Shown here: positions 33,879 to 40,815 of the stretch, in pieces
Numbering within the stretch: position 1 is the stretch's first letter
Layout: every line of letters begins with the position of its first letter
Origin: DASRAP01 sp035277145
GTDB lineage: Bacteria; Gemmatimonadota; Gemmatimonadetes; Gemmatimonadales; Gemmatimonadaceae
Direction: 5' to 3'
Length of the DNA stretch: 64,000 nt
Assembly: GCA_035277145.1 (NCBI GenBank)
Contig: DATELA010000072.1
Location: forward strand, 62,001-126,000
Program-made: the position numbers and the translations under genes
The notes under the pieces: model-generated
What the model saw: the letters and a program-made list of their open reading frames with translations, nothing else
The model's database searches: none
Told to the model about the DNA's origin: nothing

Positions 33879-34199
33879 ATGAGCGGCGGCGGCGGCAGCG
33901 GGGGCGGCGGTCCGGACACAGCGATCGACTGCGCAAGCTTTGTTGCAACGACCGAAGTCCTCAGTCCCGATCCAGCCGTAGTCAACACAACCAAGAAGAA
34001 CACAGTCGGAACGCTCCAGCTAGGATCTGCGGTATCGCGACCCGTCCAGGTTGTGCTTCCTGGCAACGCGATTCTTGGAAGCGTGTCTCCGCCGGGTGTC
34101 GCGAAGCTGAAGCAATGCATCGCCGACGGATTCAAGTATAAGGCGACGGTAGTCGCCATTAGCGGCGGTGCCGTGCGAGTCGAAATTCGACCGAAGTGA
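33879..34199 (+). CDS. Small protein with Gly-rich N-terminus, unknown function
   Basis: 106 residues. The first 11 residues are MSGGGGSGGGG, then a compact domain with two cysteines (C18, C80) and beta strands (VGTLQLG, VQVVLPGNAILGSVSPPG, CIADGFKYKATVVAISGGAVRVEIRP). The tail is flexible and uncharged. No ribosome site of note. The GTGA overlap shows that it is coupled to the kinase-transferase gene. I do not recognise the domain. Because a QueC-like enzyme follows, a protein whose exposed N-terminus is modified is a reasonable guess, no more. Confidence 0.7.
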   Translation: MSGGGGSGGGGPDTAIDCASFVATTEVLSPDPAVVNTTKKNTVGTLQLGSAVSRPVQVVLPGNAILGSVSPPGVAKLKQCIADGFKYKATVVAISGGAVRVEIRPK

Positions 34200-35416
34200 A
34201 GCTGCTTGAGATCGCGGGCGGGCTATACCGCGAAGCCTGTCGTGAGCCATTTATCTACAATGAGCTTCGCGGCTCGGGCGGGCGCGCGGCGTGGGTCGCC
34301 GTAGAACTGGGTTGCGCCGCGCGGCTCCATACCTGCGTCGATGACACAACGAACGAAGACGCGAAGGAATGGGCTTCGACAGTAGGTATGTCGCTCGCCG
34401 CTCATGAAACTCGGGCTGTGCCAAGCTTCGCATACGTCCACGCGCTTTCCATCCCGGTTATCCGTCCACACCCACTCGAATTGATGGACAAGACACGTGT
34501 TGACGTGGAAGCGGAAACGGTGCTCCGCTTTGGAATGCTTGAAGCAAACACCATCGTGCGCGCGAAAACTGCAGTGTATGACCCGCAGTCGGCGTTCTCG
34601 CCCGAGCCGTTTCGTGCAAATGGGTCGACCGCGGCGCGGTTAGGCATTGTCGCCAACGAATCCGAGGCAAGGTCGCTTGCTGGAAACGCGGTAGCGACTC
34701 CTGCAGAGCTAGCCATGACGATTCGAAATCGGGAGCAGGCCGAGGTGGCCGTCGTGAAGGCTGGGGCCAGCGGCGCATGGGTGGCTGACGCCCACGAAGT
34801 TGTACATGTCCCGAGCCGAGTTACGCCACGGGTGTGGTCTATAGGATCTGGGGACGTTTTCGCGAGCGTCTTTGCCGTCCGCTGGGCTCTCGAGGACGCC
34901 AACGCTGCTGATGCCGCGTCGGAAGCAAGCAGAGCTGTCGCCGCGTACGTCGATCGGCAGGTGCCGCCGAAACGCGAAGATCTGGTCGAGTCAGAACGTT
35001 ACCCCCAGGCGAGCAATCAGGTACCGCGCGGCCAGGTATATCTCGCCGCACCGTTTTTTTGCGTCGCACAGCGTTGGCTTGTCGAGGAGTGTCGCGCGTC
35101 GATGCCCCGCACGGTGAAGGTTTTCTCGCCACTCCACGATGTCGGCAGGGGCCCGTTCGACGAAGTGGCTGAGGCTGACCTGCGAGCGCTGGACGCGAGC
35201 GACGCTGTCCTGGCACTTGTCGAAGGGTGCGATCCTGGAACGCTCGTTGAGGTTGGGCACGCGCGCGCGCGCGGCATCCCAGTTGTTGCGCTCGCTGAGT
35301 CTCTGTCGGAAGAGTCGCTAGTCATGCTTAGAGGAACTGGTTGCATCATCACGCAAGACCTTGTCAGCGCGATCTACAACGTCGTTTGGCAGCTTGGCAC
35401 CACGAAATCACGTTAG
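34196..35416 (+). CDS. PfkB-type sugar kinase fused to nucleoside 2-deoxyribosyltransferase
   Basis: 406 residues from a GTG that overlaps the previous stop. Residues 1-258 form a PfkB/ribokinase-like domain: VVKAGASGAWV and the catalytic GSGDVF (217-222). The N-terminal substrate region (CVDDTTNEDAKEWASTVG) is short for a ribokinase. Residues 280-402 are a deoxyribosyltransferase-like domain: VYLAAPFF, PLHDVGRGPFDEVAEADLRALDASDAVLAL and DPGTLVEVGHA with the expected catalytic E352. The pairing suggests handling of a nucleoside: cleaving or exchanging its sugar and phosphorylating it. It may supply or destroy a base for the QueC-like enzyme. Confidence 0.85.
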   Translation: MKLLEIAGGLYREACREPFIYNELRGSGGRAAWVAVELGCAARLHTCVDDTTNEDAKEWASTVGMSLAAHETRAVPSFAYVHALSIPVIRPHPLELMDKTRVDVEAETVLRFGMLEANTIVRAKTAVYDPQSAFSPEPFRANGSTAARLGIVANESEARSLAGNAVATPAELAMTIRNREQAEVAVVKAGASGAWVADAHEVVHVPSRVTPRVWSIGSGDVFASVFAVRWALEDANAADAASEASRAVAAYVDRQVPPKREDLVESERYPQASNQVPRGQVYLAAPFFCVAQRWLVEECRASMPRTVKVFSPLHDVGRGPFDEVAEADLRALDASDAVLALVEGCDPGTLVEVGHARARGIPVVALAESLSEESLVMLRGTGCIITQDLVSAIYNVVWQLGTTKSR

Positions 35417-35431
35417 GACCGACGACTCATA

Positions 35432-36034
35432 ATGACGAGCACTGCGCGCCGAGCGTTGCTGCTTTCAGGAGGCCTCGATTCGTCTGCACTCGCGTTTGTC
35501 GAGCGGCCTGACGTTTGCGTCACTATTGACTATGGTCAGCTGGCGTCAGCCGGCGAGCTGCGTGCGTCGAGAGCAGTATGCGAAATGCTTGGCTTAAGGC
35601 ACGACGTCGTTCGGGTTGACTGCAGCGCACTAGGTTCGGGCGACTTGGCCGGGCGGCCTGCCTTGGATATTGCCCCGGTTCCAGAGTGGTGGCCATTCCG
35701 GAACCAGCTGATCGTCACGTTGGCGGCCATTCACCTCGCAACGAACAACGCGGCAGAGATTCTCGTCGGTGCGGTGAGCACGGACGGCGCTCACGCTGAT
35801 GGGCGCAGCGAGTTCTTTGCGGCGCTCAACGGGCTCCTAGCTATTCAGGAAGGCGCCTTTTGCGTGCGAACGCCCGCTCTTGCGTTCACAACCGCTTCGT
35901 TTGTACAAGCGCACAACGTCCCGCGTGAACTGCTCGGATGGGCACATTCCTGCCATACCGGTGAGTGGGCGTGTGGCGAGTGCCGCGGGTGCGCGAAGTA
36001 CAGCGGGGTTATGCGACAGCTATTTGGCGCCTAA
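35432..36034 (+). CDS. QueC-like PP-loop enzyme
   Basis: 200 residues. PP-loop SGGLDSSAL (12-20), the substrate region WWPFRNQLIVTLAAIHLA (87-104) and a zinc site C174, C181, C184, C187 (SCHTGEWACGECRGCAKY), all QueC features. True QueC makes preQ0, the 7-deazaguanine base, from 7-carboxy-7-deazaguanine. No other queuosine gene (QueD, QueE, QueF, TGT) is near, so this is not the housekeeping copy. QueC-like proteins occur in Qat and type IV CBASS defence, where they are reported to act on proteins. It follows the kinase-transferase gene by 15 bp. Confidence 0.9.
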   Translation: MTSTARRALLLSGGLDSSALAFVERPDVCVTIDYGQLASAGELRASRAVCEMLGLRHDVVRVDCSALGSGDLAGRPALDIAPVPEWWPFRNQLIVTLAAIHLATNNAAEILVGAVSTDGAHADGRSEFFAALNGLLAIQEGAFCVRTPALAFTTASFVQAHNVPRELLGWAHSCHTGEWACGECRGCAKYSGVMRQLFGA

Positions 36035-36044
36035 ATCCTTGAGC

Positions 36045-36710
36045 ATGCTGAGTCCCGTGCCGAGAGCTGAGACTCGTGCGTACACAAACGTCGCGTACTG
36101 GACGGGTCCGACCGTAGATCTCCCTCCGCCGGCGCGGCGTAGAGCGGATCTGTTCACCGCGCTCGGGAGGAGGCGAACGACACAGCCAACGCGCCGGCTC
36201 TCACGGGCGGAGCTCGCGACCTTGTGTTGGTTCGCCGGGAAGGACCTCGCCCACCGAAGAGTCGGTGGCGACGCAACATGGGTACATCGTGCCTTACCAT
36301 CCGCCGGTGGCTGCCACCCCGTTGACCTGATCGTTCGTGGAGTCACAGGGCTCGACAACCGATGGTGGCGCTATGACTCTCGCACGCATTCACTAAGTGC
36401 CGTGAAGGTCCGCTCGATCCGAGCCTTGAATCGCTTTCACCATGCGATCGACGTCGTGCGTTCGACGAACGACGCGGCAACAACAATTTGGATGGTCATC
36501 GAACCGGGGCGAACGTCGCGAAAATACGCCAACGCTCACAGTCTGGTGTGGCGTGACGCAGGTGTCGTTCTTGCTGGCATCGCTCTCGTCGCGGCCGCAA
36601 TGAACTTCGCGTGCCGGCCATTAGGCATGACGGGCGAACCCGAGCTTTCGGCTGCGCTGGGATTCAAGGCGTTACGCGGTGCCGGCGGGTTACTGGTCGG
36701 GCACAAATAG
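36045..36710 (+). CDS. SagB-like nitroreductase-fold flavoprotein
   Basis: 221 residues from the ATG at 36045, 10 bp past queC-like stop; a TTG at 36039 is the alternative. PSAGGCHPVDLIV (85-97) and RYDSRTHSL match the FMN-binding part of SagB-type dehydrogenases; YANAHSLVWRDAGVVLAGIALVAAAM (shortened; 161-186) is the conserved helix at the dimer interface. SagB proteins oxidise heterocycles made on peptides using FMN. Here it could reduce or oxidise a base-linked intermediate. It is shorter than typical SagB. It ends the six-gene cluster. Confidence 0.78.
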   Translation: MLSPVPRAETRAYTNVAYWTGPTVDLPPPARRRADLFTALGRRRTTQPTRRLSRAELATLCWFAGKDLAHRRVGGDATWVHRALPSAGGCHPVDLIVRGVTGLDNRWWRYDSRTHSLSAVKVRSIRALNRFHHAIDVVRSTNDAATTIWMVIEPGRTSRKYANAHSLVWRDAGVVLAGIALVAAAMNFACRPLGMTGEPELSAALGFKALRGAGGLLVGHK

Positions 36711-36837
36711 ACGCTCGTGGAAACGCAACGGCGAGAGAGTGCGCGGCGCACGCGATCGACCGATGTTGTCAGCTGCGCCGCGCTGCTTTTTCGCGCTGAC
36801 GCCTTAACGGCGGAAAGCCAGCCGGAAGCTGCGTTGA

Positions 36838-37173
36838 CTAATTCGGTCCGCGCGGGCGACGCACTCTGACTCCAGTCGCCGACGCCCCGCCCTGCCAATG
36901 CTGGTGTTCCCCGCACCAGTCGTCGTGCGCTGTTTGCGGGAACGCCGTGTTTTCGACATCAGTCTGGCCGTCGACCATTTCTCCGTCGTCGCTCAGAACT
37001 TTTCTTTGGAAAACATGAGGCGCGTGACGCTTGCACGCTCCGATAGCGAAGCCGAAATCATCGGCGACAATGAACGACCAAAACCAACAAGTTTGGCATG
37101 TGGTCGGCTTTCCGTCGTGCCGCGGGTGACGACGCTGGGCGTCGCCTTCTTCAAAGCGGGGCTCGCGCATCAT
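36838..37173 (-). CDS. Cys-rich hypothetical protein (zinc-ribbon-like)
   Basis: 111 residues. The pattern CQTCWFWSF, then GACKRHAPHVF and PQTAHDDWCGEHQHW is the recurrent form of a small family found in phage and accessory DNA, in which four Cys and His probably hold a metal. Function unknown. It lies between modules A and B on the minus strand. An in-frame ATG one codon on (37170) could be the start. Confidence 0.72.
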   Translation of the reverse strand: MMREPRFEEGDAQRRHPRHDGKPTTCQTCWFWSFIVADDFGFAIGACKRHAPHVFQRKVLSDDGEMVDGQTDVENTAFPQTAHDDWCGEHQHWQGGASATGVRVRRPRGPN

Positions 37174-37240
37174 CCCCTCCGTAGGAAACCTCCAGAGCTC
37201 GCATGATCGCGCGCTCGCATCACGCGCCGCGCATGGTTAG

Positions 37241-37257
37241 GCGCGAGTCGAACACGC
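37241..37257 (-). other. tRNA T-arm-like sequence, possible attachment-site remnant
   Basis: On the minus strand GCGTG-TTCGACT-CGCGC forms a 5-bp stem (one G-T pair) with the canonical seven-base T loop. No matching acceptor, D or anticodon arm is found within 90 bp, so it is not a tRNA gene. It lies between the two defence modules. Confidence 0.35.
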
Positions 37258-37346
37258 CTGCCTTACAAATTGCGGTGCTTGCCGTGCCTTCCGAACGGTA
37301 CCGCAGCCCGAACGCAGCGGTCGATTTCGGCTGCCGACTGCCCCAG

Positions 37347-38369
37347 CTAGTCGCCCTTTACTTTTCGATGCTTTCGGTAGTAAGCGAAATACTCCTTCAG
37401 CTTTTCGTGTCGACGTTCGATCTGATACCGCTCGCCAGGCGCGCTACTCAGCATCGTCTGAAAGGCGTATAGCTCACGGTTTGTTCGCTCAATGCCCGCT
37501 GCGATTTCTTGACGCAACCGAGCCCAGAGGTCGAACGTAAACGAAGCGAAGATTCGCCTTTCGTCCGCGTCCATTTTTTCGCCTATCTCTTCGAACAACA
37601 AGTAGATCGACGTCACGTAGGACCGTGTACCAATCTGCTTCGCGCGTGAACCAAACAGTCGGTGCAAGGACCCCATGACAGATACGATACGCGCCGTTTG
37701 CTTCGCAAATAGCTGTTTCGCATCACCAGTGGGTAGCTCGTACTCCTGAAAAAAGAACAGGAGATCTTCATAGCGTGTCCGCGCAAAACTATGCTGTTTG
37801 GCGCGAGCAAATGAGTTAACGGCGATCTGCGCACCAAGCGTTGCATTAGCGTGGCGTCGCCGAGGAATCTTGAGACTCTCGATAAAGGGATGGTCAGCGA
37901 GTTTCCTAAACACAAAATCTCGCATTTGCCCCGTCGCCGCGTTCAGTTTTTCGCCAGTTACCAAGAGCAGACCGAGCTGCAGGCGCAAGAACAATTCCCG
38001 CAGGTATGCGTCGTCCGCGTTCTCGAAAACGACCACCTGGAGCTCGTAGGTGCGGATTCGCTCCTGCTTCGCGGCTGAGAGTTGTTCAAACGTTCGGAAC
38101 CGGCCGCCATCGTCGACGGTAAGCTCACCATCTACAAATTCCCACAGCGACCACAGCCGCTGCGTGCCGTCAACGACTTCGTATTCGTGCCCTTTCGTCT
38201 GGTTGAAGTACAGCTTGGGGATGTCGATGTCGATCAAGATCGAGTCTATCAACAGCCGACGCTTCTCGACTGCCCACAAGTTCGGTTGCCGCTGATACTC
38301 GGGGAAGGTGATCGACGTTCGCAGCTTGTGAAGCTCTTCGACTGTCCAGTTCCGCACTCGCCGTTTCAT
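37347..38369 (-). CDS. DUF262-domain protein of module B
   Basis: 340 residues. It has the DUF262 (GmrSD N-terminal/ParB-like) motifs PEYQRQPNLW (23-32) and VDGTQRLWSL (66-75), the latter being the family's DGQQR nucleotide-binding loop, then a helical remainder of about 230 residues. No DUF1524 HNH nuclease domain follows, unlike GmrSD, so it is not a complete type IV nuclease by itself. DUF262 proteins are common in modification-dependent and phage-defence systems. Its ATG overlaps the stop of the SIR2 gene (ATGA), and it is last of the methyltransferase-SIR2-DUF262 operon. Confidence 0.85.
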   Translation of the reverse strand: MKRRVRNWTVEELHKLRTSITFPEYQRQPNLWAVEKRRLLIDSILIDIDIPKLYFNQTKGHEYEVVDGTQRLWSLWEFVDGELTVDDGGRFRTFEQLSAAKQERIRTYELQVVVFENADDAYLRELFLRLQLGLLLVTGEKLNAATGQMRDFVFRKLADHPFIESLKIPRRRHANATLGAQIAVNSFARAKQHSFARTRYEDLLFFFQEYELPTGDAKQLFAKQTARIVSVMGSLHRLFGSRAKQIGTRSYVTSIYLLFEEIGEKMDADERRIFASFTFDLWARLRQEIAAGIERTNRELYAFQTMLSSAPGERYQIERRHEKLKEYFAYYRKHRKVKGD

Positions 38370-39457
38370 GCGGCCTCCCCGATGATCTCACCTAGTACTT
38401 GATGAAGTGGCTCTGCGCCCAACTCACCTCGCTGCTTGTGATACTGAATCTTCTCCCGCAGCCAATAAAACAGCTGGTTGTCCATTTCCGGAGTGCGTAG
38501 CGGATCATTCGGATCCTTGTACGGGTCAAACTGTCCTTCAGTTAGAAACCCAATCGGCACAACGTTCTTCAAATACGACGACCGACTAGAGATGCCCATT
38601 CCAAGTGGATGGGGCAGAATGAGTTCGATGCGAAAGGCGCGCCGCTTCGTCATTTCGCGATGCCGTTGCGCGTTAAAGATCATCGACACCAAGTGCCAGT
38701 CGTTTTGCGTTAAGCCTGATCCAACGACGCGCAAGACGTCACAGCTTCGCGATAGGAGCTCGTACGCGCGACCCGCAAGCTTGTTGAACGGGTAGTATTT
38801 AGAATCCTTGATGACGGTGGGCGGAATCCACACTGTATCCGGGTCATAGACAGAGTCCGCCGTCAGAGGGGACACCGACAGCGGAAGCCCGAAGCGCCAA
38901 GTGAACGACCCATGCAGGTGGATCATCGGAGTAGTCGCGTCATCAGCTGTGAGATCGGTAGCTGAGAACGGCATGCCAATGTTGACGCCTGAAGTCACCT
39001 GCTGAGCCGCGACTTGGAGCAAACCATCATGGTTCGTGGTCAGAATGCCTGCGAGCTGCTCATGAGTGGCGAAACTCGGCCGCCGGTGCAACAGAAGTAG
39101 GCCCATTGCCAGCTTGGGCGCCGTAAGAATCGACGTCTTGGCCAGATTGTCACGAATGTCTTCGAAGTACTTCTTTCTGAGCCGATCAGCGAGCTGCGAA
39201 TGTTTGGAAGTGTTGCTAGCCGCTAGCAGGCTGATGAATTTCTCAATGTCTGTTTCAGTTCCGGTAGGTGATTCGGGTTTCCATTTCTTGGACAGTTGGC
39301 TCAGTACGCGCGCTGCAACTCCTTCACCCAACGTGGGGTCGTTGCCCATCAGGAGATTGACTCCGGCGACACCTGTGTAACTGACGTCGGCTTGCGTCGC
39401 GCCTGCTCCCCAGAGGTATACAACTTGCTTCGCTGCAGGGGTTTTTTTGGCGGGCAT
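38366..39457 (-). CDS. SIR2-like NAD-binding protein of module B
   Basis: 363 residues. YLWGAGATQADV (14-25), TTNHDGLL (140-147; N142 as in the catalytic TQN) and IHLHGS (179-184; H182 the usual catalytic His) show the SIR2 NAD-binding and hydrolysis site. The rest is helical with no second recognised domain. SIR2 proteins in defence systems deplete NAD when a phage is sensed, stopping infection by killing or dormancy of the host. It lies 24 bp after the methyltransferase gene and overlaps the DUF262 gene by 4 bp. Confidence 0.88.
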   Translation of the reverse strand: MPAKKTPAAKQVVYLWGAGATQADVSYTGVAGVNLLMGNDPTLGEGVAARVLSQLSKKWKPESPTGTETDIEKFISLLAASNTSKHSQLADRLRKKYFEDIRDNLAKTSILTAPKLAMGLLLLHRRPSFATHEQLAGILTTNHDGLLQVAAQQVTSGVNIGMPFSATDLTADDATTPMIHLHGSFTWRFGLPLSVSPLTADSVYDPDTVWIPPTVIKDSKYYPFNKLAGRAYELLSRSCDVLRVVGSGLTQNDWHLVSMIFNAQRHREMTKRRAFRIELILPHPLGMGISSRSSYLKNVVPIGFLTEGQFDPYKDPNDPLRTPEMDNQLFYWLREKIQYHKQRGELGAEPLHQVLGEIIGEAA

Positions 39458-39480
39458 ACTGAGCGGGACTTAGGAAAGAA

Positions 39481-40779
39481 CTAGGTAGCCGAAAGCCAAA
39501 GAACGCTTTCGATTGCGCTGCTACGAACGCGATAGGTCCTCGCGTGTACGTGGACCGCGGAGAGCGGCCACCGGACACGATAGTTGAACGTGGTGACGTG
39601 GTCCCAGCCGGAATTGTGGGCCATTTGCCGAACGATTCGCGGGAGGTCGTTGCGAATGTCCTTGTAATACGAATCTTGCACGACAATTGCGGACACCCCT
39701 CCCGGTTTGACCACCCTGCGCATTTCCTCCAACGACCGCCAAAGTCCGTCGAAGTACTGAAGATGATTCTTTAGATAGTAGGTTCGGGACGCCTTTGATG
39801 TATGCGCTTCTACATTTCCCAAGAATCGACGGCACGCGGGGCCCCAAGCGTCTGACACCTGCGGAATCTCCGTCCCTACGGTCGAGGTGCCGAGCAATCG
39901 CTCCCGTAGAGATCTCAGCTCCGTGACTGAGCAACCCAGCACCGCAAGCTCAACCCTTGTTGCGATGGCATAGTCGATCCGCGTGCAGTACGGTGGCGAT
40001 GTCACGATTGCATCAACTGAACTTGCGGCTCGCGGAAGTGCGCGAGAGTCCGCAACCTGCAAAGTCGCCAACGGAACTCGAGCTTCGCCGATCGCTTGTA
40101 CGATATTCGCAATCCCGTGCGCCTCGCGCATCATCGCACCAACATTTTCCCGAAACACGCGTTGGACCTTTTCGCGGCTTGGCCTCAACAGCGTGCGCGA
40201 ATCATTCGCGTGTTTTATCCATGTCGGATTGCTCGTACGAAAACCCCGCGCGAGTTCTCGCGCCGTACGAAACAGCGCGACGAAGAAAAACGCCGCTAAG
40301 CTTGATACAGAATCGAAACTCTGCGGGGACGCAACGGTAAGCCTCGTCGACCCCACTAACATTGCCTGAATCGCACGCTCGATGTGGCGAATGTAGGTCG
40401 AACTCTCGCGAACGAACCATGCCCGTAGTGGATCACTGGAACTCACTGGCGCACGGTATGTGTTGGCGGCTCGCACAATGCTGTCGCAGAGTGCTAGCTG
40501 GCCAGGTTCGAGCAAGCTATTCACCAGCCGTGCTTTCGCGACCAGCACCATGACTGGATTCAGGTCATATCCGACCGTGGCATGGCCCAACTCGTGCGCG
40601 ACTTGAGTCGTGGTTCCGGATCCGTTCCAGGGGTCGAGAATAATCGCGTCGTCGCCCAGTTCGATGGAACGAAGGACATCATGCACGAACACTGATGAGA
40701 AGCCCGCATAGTACGAGTACCATGCGCTACGCCCGGATACGTCACGCGGCCGTCGCTTAGGAGATTCCGGCCTTCTCAT
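39481..40779 (-). CDS. DNA methyltransferase of module B
   Basis: 432 residues. SAM motif LDPWNGSGTTTQVA (48-61) is close to the N-terminus and the catalytic motif VTSPPYCTRIDY (259-270) far behind, an order seen in N4-cytosine and N6-adenine methylases of the beta class; TSPPY favours N4-cytosine or N6-adenine and not C5. A helical target-recognition region of about 190 residues lies between. C-terminal DVARTYRV-like residues are unassigned. Expected to mark host DNA for module B. First gene of the operon. GC content is visibly lower than in the housekeeping flanks, by eye. Confidence 0.88.
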   Translation of the reverse strand: MRRPESPKRRPRDVSGRSAWYSYYAGFSSVFVHDVLRSIELGDDAIILDPWNGSGTTTQVAHELGHATVGYDLNPVMVLVAKARLVNSLLEPGQLALCDSIVRAANTYRAPVSSSDPLRAWFVRESSTYIRHIERAIQAMLVGSTRLTVASPQSFDSVSSLAAFFFVALFRTARELARGFRTSNPTWIKHANDSRTLLRPSREKVQRVFRENVGAMMREAHGIANIVQAIGEARVPLATLQVADSRALPRAASSVDAIVTSPPYCTRIDYAIATRVELAVLGCSVTELRSLRERLLGTSTVGTEIPQVSDAWGPACRRFLGNVEAHTSKASRTYYLKNHLQYFDGLWRSLEEMRRVVKPGGVSAIVVQDSYYKDIRNDLPRIVRQMAHNSGWDHVTTFNYRVRWPLSAVHVHARTYRVRSSAIESVLWLSAT

Positions 40780-40815
40780 GCAATCATGCCGCGATCATGA
40801 GATCGTGCGCAAATG

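Noticed and set aside
35432..36034. Housekeeping queC of queuosine synthesis
   Set aside because: No QueD, QueE, QueF or TGT gene is near, and the protein is shorter with a distinct substrate region. Cluster context argues for a specialised copy.
32556..36710. Canonical type IV CBASS
   Set aside because: No CD-NTase (no GS-x-D-x-D motif in any product), no TGT and no typical effector were found in or beside the cluster.
36750..36800. Rho-independent terminator after the SagB-like gene (GCGCTGCTTTTT)
   Set aside because: The possible stem is interrupted by two mismatches, so it is too weak to list.
37200..37347. tRNA gene on the minus strand
   Set aside because: Only a T-arm is present. No anticodon stem or acceptor stem of the right spacing can be drawn.
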